Assembly (NCBI GenBank): GCA_024509875.1
Contig: JAMPIV010003447.1
Location: forward strand, 72,001-136,000
Source: Oreohelix idahoensis
Taxonomy: Eukaryota; Mollusca; Gastropoda; Stylommatophora; Oreohelicidae
Direction: 5' to 3'
DNA: 64,000 nt
Positions within the stretch are counted from its first letter, which is position 1, and each line of letters starts with the position of its first letter. This document shows, piece by piece, positions 10,564 through 24,790 of this stretch. Both the position numbers and the translations under genes were made by a program. The notes below the pieces were generated by a model. It saw only the letters and a list, made by a program, of their open reading frames with translations. It was not told where the DNA came from and made no database searches.

Positions 10564-10740
10564 TAGTTTCTGCTCAATCCCATCGGACCTCTTCGTTTCT
10601 GTTTTTTTTTTGCATCATGTGCATAAGATACGGACAGTTCAACATACATTCCTTTTGTTGCATCAGGACGCATGTTTATGATGATTGATCGCTTCTCAAA
10701 ATAGAGTTAAAAAAATCTTGGATGAATTATATAAATTTGG

Positions 10741-10874
<134 letters not shown>

Positions 10875-11492
10875 TGAATTTTATAGCACGAGATAGCGAA
10901 ATGTATTAATTAATCAGAATGAAAAAAATGGGAGGGGAGGGGGAGAGAAATCAACTTAATGGAAGAATCTGGGCAATAAAACACAACGAAGATACGTCTC
11001 CAAGCCAAGTATGTCCTGTGCTTGTATGTAAAAAATCCCGAGAGAATTGTCAAAAATTAAACTTGGATTGGAAAATGAAAGCTTACGGACCAGAAAACAC
11101 TTATAGACGATACAGAGCCTAAAGGGCTGTGAAAGAAGACGGATTAAAATTTTAGTGGTAACTTTGTTTTTCACTGTACTGTAATTACGCTAAAAAATGC
11201 TGCTTCGACCGTACGCATTTCCCGCCTGGATTGAACGTTCTCTTCAACTTTAATCCTAGTGATGCGGTTATTTCTTGGTATAATCTGATAAGATTATATG
11301 TGATCCACATGCTTAACCTACACATCGAACCTCCATCATGTCTTTGGCTACGGTTAAGCATTTGCCTTTTGTCATCCTAATTTTTTGTGCTATGTTTTAT
11401 GGTTTGCCCAGGACACATTCATTAACTTGTAGTTAGCAACTACATGTCACATCTTGAACTATTCTTTTATTCCCCACTTTTCAATTTATCAT
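10875..11492. other. No gene recognised
   Basis: Only short frames without recognisable domains lie here. I see no repeat shared with the rest of the window. Confidence 0.5.
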
Positions 11493-12215
11493 CATCATCA
11501 TCAGCTGCTGCCATCTTCGCAAAGAAGGTCGGTTGCAATGGATCTCCAACGTTTTCTGTCTCTTGTCGTGATGATGCAATCTGATAGACTCTGTCCTGTC
11601 TCTTGTCTTGATGGTGCACTCTGATAGACTCTGTCCTGTCTCTTGTCTTGATGGTGCACTCTGATAGACTCTGTCCAGTCTCTTGTCTTGATGATGCAAT
11701 CTGATAGACTCTGTCCTGTCTCTAGTCTTGATGGTGCACTCTGATAGACTCTGTCCTGTCTCTTGTCTTGATGGTGCACTCTGATAGACTCTGTCCTGTC
11801 TCTTGTCTTGATGGTGCACTCTGATAGACTCTGTCCTGTTTCTTGTCTTGATGGTGCACTCTGATAGACTCTGTCCTGTCTCTTGTCTTGATGGTGCACT
11901 CTGATAGACTCTGTCCTGTCTCTTGTCTTGATGATGCAATCTGATAGACTCTGTCCTGTCTCTTGTCTTGATGGTGCACTCTGATAGACTCTGTCTTGTC
12001 TCTTGTCTTGATGGTACACTCTGATAGACTCTGTCCTGTCTCTTGTCTTGATGGTGCACTCTGATAGACTCTGTCCTGTCTCTTGTCTTGATGGTGCACT
12101 CTGATAGACTCTGTCCTGTCCATCTCTTGATGTTATGTACCACTGCTGTCTTCCCCTTGCACGTTTTCCTTCAACTCTTCCTTCTCCAATTTATACATCT
12201 TTTAATTTTCTACTT
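11493..12215 (-). mobile_element. 3' end of a non-LTR retrotransposon (LINE family L1a in this report), internally expanded
   Basis: Reading the - strand, the flanks encode the C-terminal tail of an endonuclease-reverse transcriptase (IKRWTG, then KRQKTLEIHCNRPSLRRW) and end in a (GAT)n tail at 11492-11507. The same tail appears once at 44893-45000 (-) and once at 62945-63127 (+). Here the middle is replaced by a 14-copy tandem array. The coding sequence is dead. Confidence 0.8.
11560..12119. repeat. 40-bp minisatellite, 14 copies, derived from LINE coding sequence
   Basis: Each 40-bp unit (CTGATAGACTCTGTCCTGTC followed by tcttgtcttgatggtgcact) matches a segment that is single-copy in the related LINE ends at 44.95 and 63.02 kb. 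The unit has no stop in any - frame, and 40 = 3n+1, so three overlapping spurious ORFs of 133-220 codons result, each with a 40-residue period. Variant units carrying 'atgatgcaat' recur at irregular intervals (11571, 11691, 11931), suggesting block duplication. Confidence 0.95.
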
Positions 12216-12336
12216 CTCAAGTTAAAGGAGAATTGCTGTTAAAAAACAAACAAACCATTTTTGAGGCATAATTGGGACACACGTGTAGACATTCTCCGGA
12301 TCTAAAAAAAAATCACAGAGGAGACGATCGTAATGT

Positions 12337-12612
12337 TGTTTTTTTTTTTCCTTGACCAGCGGCACTTGGGCTTTCAGCCCTTCGGCCCAATGACATGTCA
12401 TTGCGAGGCAGGGGAACCTGAGGACTTTCCTTCCAACCCGGTCAGGAGCTTCGCTCCTTCCCATCCACAGAGGGTTTTATCACAGGAGCCGTTCAGGTTA
12501 TTCAGTCAAATTTCCGGCAGTAAACATTTCTTCAAACGCTGACGCCCGGGTTTGAACCATGAACACCTGGTCGCCAGTACAACGCCGAAGCCATTACACC
12601 AGCGCGGCTCCC
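12337..12612 (-). mobile_element. tRNA-derived SINE (family S1), complete, with 13-bp TSD
   Basis: Read on the - strand it starts with a tRNA-like head (GGGAGCCGCGCTGGTGTAAT; B box GGTTCAAACCC), continues through a GC-rich body with short palindromes, and ends in A-rich sequence (poly-T on +). The 13-bp direct repeat acgatcgtaatgt flanks it perfectly at 12324-12336 and 12613-12625. A second complete copy lies at 57187-57466 on the + strand. Confidence 0.93.
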
Positions 12613-12906
12613 ACGATCGTAATGTATATACCAATATTAAGATCCCATGTCATTTGCCTATTACGAGACCACACGGTCTTCTATATTTGAACATGTGCCC
12701 TAATATAACCGACGAGTCGAGGCTGAACGAGTCACGCCTGGCTAAAACAAGAATAAGCGTCTGAAAAGAATATTAATACCCATTTCAGGCGTACTAGAAA
12801 AACGAAATTAAGCTAAATCACTGAGCATTGCCACTTTATTTGCATAGCAACAAGAAGTAGAACAGCTATAAATAGAACATGCTGTCTTGGCACAGATAGT
12901 TTAAAT

Positions 12907-13124
12907 CAGGCTTTGTTGTGCCACGGACCCCTTTGATTGTCCTACGAAGGTATAGATACCTTTGATTGGTGACGAAGGCTATACATGCACCCCTTTGATT
13001 GTCCGACGAAGGCTATGGACCCCTTCTTTGAAAAACATGTACACGAAAGCAAAATAAAAATTATGCTTCAACAATTTTAATTATGTACACGGACCCCATG
13101 TGGACCACAGCTTCAGAAACCCTG
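12907..13124. mobile_element. hAT-like MITE with perfect 8-bp TSD
   Basis: A 218-bp segment begins CAGGCTTTG and ends CAGAAACCCTG, giving imperfect terminal inverted repeats (CAGGSTTT core). It is flanked by the perfect 8-bp direct repeat GTTTAAAT (12899-12906 and 13125-13132). An 8-bp TSD and CAGGG-type ends are the hAT signature. There is no coding sequence; the interior has a short tandem motif 'cccctttgattgtcc.acgaagg' repeated about three times. Confidence 0.8.
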
Positions 13125-13324
13125 GTTTAAATAGTCAGTTTTTTTGTTAATATTAAAAAAAAACACAACTATTTGTAAGTACAATTGTTTTGTTGTTTTT
13201 TAAACACATATATATCACAACAAAGAGATAACAAGCAGCAGGATGACAACGTAAGATATCCCAACACCTTTCAGCTGCCAGTGAAGCACACGTCCTTAAC
13301 AAAAACATTCAAGACCCCCTTTTT

Positions 13325-13860
13325 CTGTGTCCTCCCTTTAATGCTTGTCTCCAGTTCTCTTTTACATGTGTTTTTTTAGTCTCTCACTATTTATCTTATC
13401 CTGGGTATTCCAGAACAGGGACTGACTTGTAAAGATATCACCGGGTTTTCGTAATGTGTGTCATATCCAAAGTCAGTGTCTTCTGACCTCATTCTCCACC
13501 GGTGCTTGTCTGGTTCTGTCCATCAATTCCACATTGATATAATATCGTCTTACAATTTCAGTCTCGTCTTTCAATTTCAATCCTATTAAGAGCAAGAACC
13601 CATTTATTAAAGTCTGTATCTTTCTGTTAGTAATTTTTTAACGTTTTCCATGTTTCAGAGCCATACAATAGGACTAACTTGACACTTGAGTTCAAGATTC
13701 TTATTTTTTTTGTACTGGACTTGATGTCTTTTGATTCCCATATATTTATCAAAGCTATGGCAGTTCCTTCAGCCTTTGGTTTTCTTATTTTGATACCACC
13801 ATGTGTTTCCTCCAAATTTGAGAACGTAGGAGGTTGCACGTAAAATTCAGCGATTCTCTA
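13325..13860 (-). pseudogene. Decayed LINE fragment (family L1b), RT C-terminal region
   Basis: The - strand encodes KIRILNSSVKLVLLYGSETW near 13640-13700, the conserved segment downstream of the RT core in APE-type LINEs. Sequence to 13325 parallels the better-preserved copy at 39100-39520, for example the counterpart of 'ccagaacaaggactgccttgtaa'. Multiple frameshifts are present and there is no 5' part. Confidence 0.8.
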
Positions 13861-14109
13861 AGCATCTCTCACTTCTACTAGCAGAGTGTTAACAGTGAAA
13901 TAGAGTATTAACACCAAACTTTGATATGCATTTATTTATACCAGGCGTTGGGTTACTTAAAGCATCGTTACTCTCTGAGGAATACAAGCAAATATAACAG
14001 AAAGTCTCCATGATCGCATTCGTTAACGCACAAGAATCGATTTTTGACAGAAGAGCTATCACAATGATGCATTTGGGAGGTGAAAAGTCCGCGAAAGCTG
14101 ATCGCGCTA

Positions 14110-14439
14110 TCACTTTTCTTGATAGTGAGTGTAAGGGGAGTTAGGCCTTGTTTCTGATTATACTGTAGTTTACAATGCGAGGAAAGATGGGTATGTCGAT
14201 TATCTGAAACATAACTCTGATCCCACCGTAACTAGATTCAGCAAGATATCTTAGCAGCGATAAATGAGTCCAATATGTTTTTTTTTTTAAAGATGTTTGT
14301 GAAAACTCAATGCCCGACACAATTCCAATGTGGTTATTTGTCCCATAAAATTCGGTTGGATTCCTCCCAAATAACTACTGTCGGGCAATCAATGCACACA
14401 TTTGTTGAGCTTTCAAGAAAGTCCAATTAAAACAGAAAA
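14110..14439. other. No gene recognised
   Basis: AT-rich sequence without an ORF or a recognised repeat. Confidence 0.5.
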
Positions 14440-14580
14440 TGAATCTCCAATCAGATGTCGTGGTTTTCCTAAAGTATAGCTCTGAAATGTGGACAACAAC
14501 AAACATGACAACCACAACATTACCAACTTTAATAAATGGGTGCGTGTGTAGAATAAAACCATGTAAATGGTATGACACCC
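14440..14580 (+). pseudogene. Decayed LINE fragment (family L1b)
   Basis: The + strand reads YSSEMWTTT...LINGCVCRI, matching the LLYGSETWRTT...FINGCLRRI segment of the 39-41 kb LINE. It is about 140 bp long, with no intact frame. Confidence 0.65.
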
Positions 14581-14889
14581 GATGTACAGTATATATATAT
14601 ATAGCATGACATTACACATATTATTTGAACATTCATTCTTTTCTCCTGCTCGTTTACTTTCTCTGAACTTAATTAAGTAAACGCATAACATTCTTACATG
14701 GGAAACGCCATATGTGTGAGGTAATGGAGAAGAATTATCGACTTAACCTCATAGTACGGCACAAGATGATGATGATGAGATATCGACAACTTGAAAAGTT
14801 CTGTGTGTTATTATTCCTATAATTTATTTCCTGTATTTCTGAGTAAGGAACATGGGCTGCAGTTGGTGCCTTTTTAAGAAAGCTTGTGT

Positions 14890-15040
14890 CAAATGACATT
14901 AGGAGGTCTTTCACTAGTGGTTCACGCAGCGATATTTTACATGACGAAGTTGCCAGCCCTTGCACAGCCTCACATTAGTTGCTTCTTACCCTGTTGCTTG
15001 AGGGAGCCGTGTTCCTATTCTTGTTGTGAACAGCTGGTGA
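14890..15040 (+). repeat. Dispersed repeat family A, copy 2 (partial)
   Basis: It carries the core 'ttttacatgacgaagttgcc' and nearby 'ttagttgcttctta', as in the other family A copies. The 5' part is lost. Confidence 0.5.
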
Positions 15041-15639
15041 ACATAAGGAACCTTGAAAACGAAAAACTTTAATGACTAAGTATTAAGAAAATCTACAGAG
15101 ATGACGACAATAGAATCAACAGACGTATTTATGAGAAACGATGTAAACAAAATATCTCCATGATTGCTATAGTGATGTTAATACGCATGCTAAAAATGTA
15201 TATAAAATAAAATGGAATCAATTACATGTCGTGAAGTTATTCTGCGTGGAAAAACTTATTACAACAGACGACAACAGTCTCTTCATTGTCTGTAAAGTGT
15301 CGATTTCTTATTCAGGTCCGTATTTTTTCATCTGAAATCGCCAGGGACAGCTGTGATTTGGAAACCGGATTTTTCGATTTTTAGATATCACCCAAATCAC
15401 GTTCGTGAAATAGCCCTAAGACGCCCAAAATGTGTTCGAAAAGTGTCCAACATCGCCCAAAGAAACCATCGATTTATATAATATTTCGGTTTTCGGGTGT
15501 TCATATATATGTATACTGGCCTACAGCGGAGATTGCAATGGCTTGTGACTAGGTGAATATGTTTAAGGATACAAACAACTTATTACAAATGATAATAAAT
15601 ATAAACACATGATGTCATCATCCACTCCTTGCTTCACCT
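15041..15639. other. No gene recognised
   Basis: AT-rich unique-looking sequence with no supported feature. Confidence 0.5.
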
Positions 15640-15790
15640 GGAGCCTGGGTTACCTCTGCTTTTGGTTCCCTGAGAGATCCCGCATGAAGCAATCACCAGC
15701 GTTTTGCTGTGGTGGTTCATAAACATATCATTTTCATGTGCTGAGGATGCCAGCCTCGTACAACCCACCAGCAAGTTCAAACATGTCAAA
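15640..15790 (+). repeat. Dispersed repeat family B, copy 1
   Basis: Shared text 'agcaatcaccagc', 'gcagtggtggtt' (here 'gctgtggtggtt'), 'tgctgaggatgccagcctc' also occurs near 20760 (+) and 24730 (-). It resembles the central part of family A, so A and B may share an ancestor. Confidence 0.6.
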
Positions 15791-17424
15791 TTCAGAATAT
15801 AAAATCTAAGTTACAACTTACCCAAAATAACTTTTGGGAAATAGACTTCTTGTTCAGTAGAACAGTCTCGGCAACTTGATGAAGATGACTCGAACACGCG
15901 TCTGAGGTATTACTTGTTTTAGAATCCCTCTGTGGCTTGTGAATAGGTCCTGTAGGATTCCGGTTTCCGTATTAATAATGTTAGAGTTTTCTACTGTAGT
16001 GTTCAGAAGATGTTCCAGTACGTTTTGTCGAGCCCTTTAGTTCAGGTTCTTAATTTTATTCTTTCCTGGCTTTGTGTGGGGTTGTCTACTTTGACGATTT
16101 TGGAGTGCAGTGTCGTATATCTCTAATGTGCTACGTTATATCGCAGTTTTCCTATCCACGCGTCCACCTGGTTTTCGAACCGGCTTCCAATCAGAACGGC
16201 TTTACCTTCACTCTCGTGTTTTAAAATATCATTAAAAAAATTTAACACATTACCTCATCTCCATATACGGCCGGGCTCCTTCCATTTATTCTTAGGTAAC
16301 CTTTCAAATCATATTTGTAACCTCATCCCTGCAAGATAGTGTACTCGCTAATTTGTCTCCCCAAACGGGTTTATCTGTAACTATTATCACAGACAATCTC
16401 TGGACGGAAGGTAATTATGCATCACTCTCCTCTGTTTACAGGTGGGATAATCTTAAACTTGTCGCTGATGCAGACACCCAACCTGGCTTTCTTTGTATTC
16501 TCCGTCAAAGTGTCTGAACAACTCACACAGATGGACATTCTTGTGTGGCGGAAATGAATTACGTAGAAAGTCAACAAATATTTTCACTTTTAACGTATCA
16601 TGACCATCGTCTATCTGTAGGAGTTCAAAACATTCGGCGATTAAAATTTTAATCTGCCGGCATGGTCTATTAGACGTGAAATGACACGATCGCAATGTGA
16701 AAATGGTAAACAAATCTAAGGAGTAGCGGGGACACAAATTTATGTGCCAAAAAAGAAGAAATAAATGGATAATGTAGGAGGGAAAGAAAAGGCGTAATAG
16801 GACACGACCAAATGTCGTCAAACATACAAAGAAGTCAACAACATAATTGATAAATGGTACTGGAAACAGTAAGTTGTGAAAAGACATCCACGCCTACGCC
16901 ATCAGGTATAAAAATGATGACGATAATGACCATTTACATTTGTTCGTTTTTTTGTTTTACATTTATTATTCAAAATTTCGACTTCAACTACAGAATAAAA
17001 CTATTTCAGAGTTACAAATTAGTCACACGTCCTTCTTTGTAGTGCTTTCTTTTAAAATGTGTCTCCATCTTTGTAAAATCAAGAAAGTTGATTGGTCGGA
17101 CAAGTCGATGTACTTTTACTATCACTGACTTGACAGTAGAAGAACCACGTGACGCGTGAGTTGAGAATTTAGCGGTTGGATGAAAGTAATGAGCAGTCAG
17201 TAATGGAATGTGAGTTTAGGGAACTTGCAATAAACCGGCGTTTATTTTATTTTCTATCGCATCTTGAAAAGGTCAAAGTCTTTTTCTTTTTCAGAAGGAC
17301 ACTTTCAGTTCCTGGTAAAACACCGACTTTATACACTACTCCACTTTGCGGCAAGAGACCTCAGCTGAAGTGACTTTTAAGAGACTACTAACAAAATGCA
17401 AGGGAAGATATTTCTAGATCGATT
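15791..17424. other. No gene recognised
   Basis: The 144-codon - frame at 16453-16887 has no recognisable motif and no supporting context, so it is left uncalled. The rest has only short frames. Confidence 0.5.
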
Positions 17425-19065
17425 CAGTAGTTCTGTGAGGGCCTCGCTTTGTGTAGGTTTGTTAGTTCTGTAATGGCCGCATTGTCTGCAGGTTTGTTAG
17501 TTCTGTGAGGGCCTCGCTTTGTGTAGATTTGTTAGTTCTGTAATGGCCTCACTGTCTGCTGGTTTGTTAGTTCTGTGATGGCCTCGCTGTCTGCAGGTTT
17601 GTGTGTTAGTTCCTTTAGGGCCTTACTGTTTGCTGGTTTGTTTTTTTAGTTCTGTGAAGGCCTCGCTTTGTGTAGGTTTGTTAGTTCTGTAATGGCCTCA
17701 CTGTCTGTAAGTTTGTTAGTTCTGTGAAGGCCTCGCTGTGTGCTGGTTTTCTAGTTCTGTGATGGCCTGGCTTTGTGCTGGTATGTTAGTTATATGAGGG
17801 TCTCGCTCTGTGCTGGTTTTCTAGATCTATGATGGCCTGGCTTTGTGCTGGTATGTTAGTTCTGTGAGGGTCTCGCTGTGTGCTGGTTTGCTAGATCTGT
17901 GATGGCCTGGCTTTGTGCTGATATGTTAGTTCTGTGAGGGTCTCGCTGTGTGCTGGTATGTTAGTTCTGTGAGGGTCTCGCTGTGTGCTGGTTTGTTAGT
18001 TCTGTGAGGGCCTCGATGTGTGCTGGTTTGCTAGTTCTGTAATGGCCTGGCTTTGTGCTGGTATGTTAGTTCTGTGAGGGTCTCGCTGTGTGCTGGTATG
18101 TTAGTTATGTGAAGGCCTCGCTGTGTGCTGGTTTGCTAGTTCTGTGATGGCCTGGCTTTGTGCTGGTATGTTAGTTCTGTGAGAATCTTGCTGTGTGCTG
18201 GTTTGTTAGTTCTGTGAGGGTCTCACTGTGGGCTGGTTTGTTAGTTCTGAGAGGGCATGGCTGTGTGTAGGTTTGTTAGTTCGGTAATGGCCTCGCTGTC
18301 TGCTGGTTTGTTTTTTAGTTCTGTGAGGGTCTCGCTACATGTTAGTTCTGTGAGGGTCTCGCTGTGTGTAGGTTTGTTTGTTAGTTCCTTGAGGGCCTTA
18401 CTGTTTGCTGGTTTGTTTTTTAGTTCTTTGAGGGCCTCGTTATTTGCTGGTTTGTTAGTTCTGTAATGGCCTCACTATTTGCTGGTTTGTTAGTTCTGTG
18501 ATTGCCTCGCTATCTGCTGGTTTGTTAGCTCTGTGATAGCCTCGCTATCTGCTAGTGTTAGCTCTGTGATAGCCTCGCTATCTGCTGGTTTGTTAGCTCT
18601 GTGAGGGTCTCGCTGTGTGCTGGTGTGTTAGTTAGTTATGTGAGGTACTTGTTGTCTGCTGCTTTGTTTGATAGTTCTATGAGAGCCTCGTTGTCTGCTG
18701 GTTTGTTAGTTAGTTCTGAGAGGGCCTCACTGTCTGCTGGTTTGTTAGTTAGTTCTGAGAGGGCCTCACTGTCTGCTGGTTTGTTAGTTAGTTCTGAGAG
18801 GGCATCATTTCTGCTGGTTTGTTTGATAGTTTTGTGAGGATATCGCAGTGTGCTGGTTTGTTAGTACTTTTGAGGACATAACTGCCTGTTGGCTTGTGAG
18901 TCCTTTAAGAACATCGCTGTCTGATGGCTTGTTAGTTCGTTGAGGACATCGCTGTTTGATGGTTTGTTAGTTCGTTGAGGACAACGCCGTCTGATGGTTT
19001 GTTAGTTCGTTGAGGACATCGCTGTCTGATGGTTTGTTAGTTCGTTGAGGACATCGCTGAACAAA
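17425..19065. repeat. 35-bp minisatellite, about 46 copies
   Basis: The consensus unit is near GTTCTGTGAGGGTCTCGCTG followed by tgtgctggtttgtta. Sub-blocks differ: 'gcctgg' units dominate 17755-18160 and 'gaggacatcgctgtctgatgg' units end the array at 18890-19065. The latter variant also forms a separate small array at 25978-26226. Confidence 0.95.
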
Positions 19066-19984
19066 TGAAGAAGTATTAAGCTGCCTGTCACAAAATAGCC
19101 TCGAACGTCACATTTACCTGCGCTATCCTATAATTAATTCTGTGCTCTTCACTTTTGTTTTTCCTACCTCTGACAATATTAGGTATTTTCGATTCATTGT
19201 TTACACTCCCATTTCTCAATTCTTGTTATGTTGGGACTTCAGCGACCATTTTTTGCTGATTAGGGTATTCGACCCCTTTCGTTTAAACCCATATTGACAC
19301 CTGGGATCGGTAGAGAGAATTGTGCTTTTCTAATGTGTAAAACATTTTCCTACCAGAAAGGGGAGCGACCGGATTCGTGAGTAAACAACCCTGAGATGAC
19401 CTCAGTCGATTATTTTTTTAATAATAGCTCTGTCTGCGCAGTTTATTGATTGTGGGCTAAGACTAGGTAAATGTCATAATCGTTTCCAGACAAGACTTGT
19501 CAGAAGAATAATTATCCATCTTGAAAGAGATTGCCTATAAGATATTACGAAGTCGTGAGTGTAAACTTGATTGATAATAGACGGAAGATGGCATACCACA
19601 TATGGTGACTGTGAACAACACATTTATTTGTGCGTTTTTACGCAATGAATTTTTTTTTGTGAGAGAAAGGGAAATTTACGCATCTTGAATGCTATTGGCT
19701 TGGCATTTCAACTACAACATATCTGATTGGAGATGTCATATGATAGCAATCTGAATGTTGCCTTAAAATTTAGCACCTTGTGAGTTTACCGCACTGTGAA
19801 TTTCAACTCGCCAAGAAGACAGCCAGACGAACCAGAATAAGGAATAGGATCAGGATTCCGCTTTAAAAGACCGGACGTGTCTGAGCATCTTGTGGACTTA
19901 TATTCCTGGAAAACTCTACTTTCATTAATACGGAATCTTAGGAACCTGAACACTACGTCATAGTGAGAGTCTATTGTAAATGTG
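19066..19984. other. No gene recognised
   Basis: AT-rich sequence with no ORF over 85 codons and no repeat found elsewhere in the window. Confidence 0.5.
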
Positions 19985-20325
19985 TCGGTATTGTCGCCCC
20001 TGCTTTGCAGTAGTGGTCCAACAGTGGCCAAAACTCAAGAGTATCTAATATGGGCTTCAAAGGTATCTACCTTCAAACAAGATTACTCTTGGCAGATATG
20101 TAAATAGTTGGGTGATGACACTTCTATTACAAAGGGGGTCTTCACAAGATATTCAGAATAAGCGAGAACAATACTGCTTTGGCTGAGTATTTTAACTCTG
20201 TAATTCTGCCGACGCTTTTGTGAAGGATTTAAGCACTTATTACTTTCAGCTCGTTTAAGCCCCCACCCCTGATTTACTCAGTGGAATTCTGTTATTGTAG
20301 TATAGCTCTGTTTAGAGTGTGTGTA
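19985..20325 (+). repeat. Dispersed repeat family E, copy 1
   Basis: About 320 bp, clearly similar to 53800-54121: 'ctgctttgcagtagtggtcc', 'aaaactcaagagtatct', 'caagattactcttggcag', 'gtgaaggatttaagca' and a final 'ctgtttagag'. A third, partial copy lies at 25700-25870 on the - strand. The family ends beside TG/TA microsatellite sequence here and at 54.12 kb. Confidence 0.8.
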
Positions 20326-20699
20326 GTAATTTGACTGAGACAAACATGCAGTAACTTTAAAATGATTAAATCGAAGTTAAATTTGTAACATTACAAATAA
20401 CAAAATTGAATAATCACTTTAGGTTTTAACAGTTAGAAAATAATTTAAATAGTTATGGATCAAGAAAAGTTATCATCACAGTCTTTACGGAATGTGAGAT
20501 GTTACAAGAAATTCAAGTGGCAGAAAAGATTTGAGCTTAGCTGCCAATGACGATTTTGTTCCTTCTTATATGTTGGTTCTTTTCACTCTGCTCACGCCCG
20601 TCTCTGATCAAGGCTGTCGGGGGTTTTATAGGGACATTTACACTGCTTTGAAAATGTAAGTATTATACTTAGAATGTACATCATTTCTTTCATCTTTCC
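20326..20699. other. No gene recognised
   Basis: AT-rich sequence without a supported feature. Confidence 0.5.
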
Positions 20700-20850
20700 C
20701 TCCCTGCTCCATAGGGAACCTGGAACTACTTTATGCTTTTAGTTCTCTTTACGAAACTATCAATAAAGCAATCACCAGCCCGTGCAGTGGTGGTTTACGA
20801 ATCATCATTCTATACGCTGAGGTTGCCAGCCTCAAATCTTCTTCTTCTTC
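20700..20850 (+). repeat. Dispersed repeat family B, copy 2
   Basis: It contains 'aagcaatcaccagcccgtgc', 'agtggtggtttacgaatcat' and 'gctgaggttgccagcctc', shared with copies at 15.7 and 24.7 kb. A short (TTC)n run follows. Confidence 0.65.
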
Positions 20851-21068
20851 TTCCTCGTTCGCCTTCAGACTTCCACATTTATGACTAATAAAGGCAGTTG
20901 TCAACTCAAGGTTCCCGACATCTCCAAACAGTTTTTCGTTGACAGAAGTGGGTTGTTGCCATATGCTACTCCGTTCATTACTGTAGGTTGGGCAGTACTG
21001 CAGGAGGTGTACTTTGACCAAATGACTTTGACATATACAAGTGAATTTAACATATTAAACTTCACATG

Positions 21069-22737
<1,669 letters not shown>

Positions 22738-22741
22738 TACA

Positions 22742-23449
<708 letters not shown>

Positions 23450-23481
23450 GACATCATTTCATGGTGTAATGAAATGACGTC
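23450..23481. repeat. 13-bp inverted repeat (hairpin)
   Basis: GACATCATTTCAT pairs with ATGAAATGACGTC across a 6-nt loop, with one mismatch. A CRE-like TGACGTCA sits at the right arm (23475-23482). It may be the relic of a palindromic MITE; no TSD is seen. Confidence 0.6.
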
Positions 23482-24659
23482 ATCAAACCTGGGGTAGAAT
23501 TCATACAAGTAAAGAAACGGAAGTTATTTTTTTGAAGGGGAGATCAGAGAGTTGTTTTTAGCACGAGACGAGCGGCGGCTGTTTTTCCATCTAGCAGGTC
23601 CCATTTACTGTTTGATTCTTTGGATTGCTGGTTTGTACACTTTTTTTGTTGAATGTAACTATGAACCAGCATGGAATGATTAAAGAATGCAACCACTGAA
23701 TAAAGCTATTTTCTTATGAAGACGAAATTAGACTTACTACATGAATTCCAGTCGGAAGTTACATTGTTGACATTTTGTTATCCGAAATAGTACTTCATTC
23801 TTTACGATCATACAGCCAAACACCAACACAGACGAGTCTACAAAAACTACCTGGGTTAATAAAGTCCCTTCAGTAAACACCATCTCTGGCGATAGCCAGT
23901 CAAACAACTGAAGAACATTTACAAAGTATTATCCCGCTTATCTTCATCCTGTCACAGAAGGTGTTATCTTCACCCTGTCACAGAAGAGTTAACCTTCACC
24001 CTGTCACAGGGTAATTTCAAAATATTCCGACATCGGATAATTTTGAACGTAAGGCAGATGTCAACTCTCCCACATATGGTAATAAGATGTTCGATGCCCT
24101 TGTGTACAAACTTACAAACACACCGGTAACCACATATGACCATGTGTTCGAGATGTAGCAATCTTACTTTTATCTAAAGTAATATTGTCATCCATGTCTT
24201 ATAGGTGATTAAGCCAATAGCGCTGGTCGATGTACGTGTTAATCTGCTGCGCCTATAGCCAACAAATCTGGGCAGCGCCAAGCAAATGTGATTATTATCA
24301 CCTACAGGGAGTGTCGAATGATTTGATAAAATCAAATATCCACTACTTAGCAGAAAAGTAGCGACGAAAGAAAGAAAGAAAAGGGCGACAACTGAGAGCA
24401 AATAATAAAAATCAGTACCACAAATGTACTGATACTGCCGCAGTGAAACAAAGATCGATAGGGGCCGCCCCGTTTTGTCACAGTAATGTAACACCCCAGG
24501 CCACGTGTAAGAGGCATCTTAATCAAGTCTTTAACTATTTCTCTGAGCCAGAAGTCAGTCTATATTCCCAAAGCAATTTGGAACTGCAGGTTGTACATTT
24601 TACAATTCTAACTTTGGCATTTTATTAACATGTGAAAATTGCTAGTGGATGTCCAAGTC
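23482..24659. other. No gene; small 28-bp tandem repeat at 23936-24010
   Basis: Three copies of 'tcaccctgtcacagaag(a/g)gttaac/atct' lie at about 23942-24010. Nothing else is recognised. Confidence 0.6.
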
Positions 24660-24790
24660 ATAAGAGGCTAGCACCCTCAGCACATAGAATGATGATTTCA
24701 TGAACCACCACTTCAAGGGCTGGTGACTGCTTCGTGTTGGTTTCTCATAGAGAACCAAAAGCAGAGGCAGTCCCAAGTTCCATATGGAGC
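24660..24790 (-). repeat. Dispersed repeat family B, copy 3
   Basis: The reverse complement reads 'gaagcagtcaccagcccttg', 'aagtggtggttcatgaaatc', 'gtgctgagggtgctagcctc', parallel to copies at 15.7 and 20.8 kb. Confidence 0.65.

Noticed and set aside
11481..12143. 220-codon repeat protein on the - strand
   Set aside because: The 40-bp unit is open in three frames and the sequence derives from a dead LINE.
16441..16540. Possible receptor membrane-segment exon after 'tttacag' (hydrophobic + reading)
   Set aside because: The order would be wrong (upstream of the ligand-binding exons), the sequence does not match the conserved M2 pattern, and no donor of matching phase was seen.
16453..16887. 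144-codon - frame with hydrophobic N-terminal half
   Set aside because: No motif recognised, no start context, no related sequence. It is more likely chance in AT-rich DNA.
23450..23481. Rho-independent terminator or regulatory operator
   Set aside because: The genome is eukaryotic. The hairpin has no associated gene and is more likely a decayed palindromic repeat.
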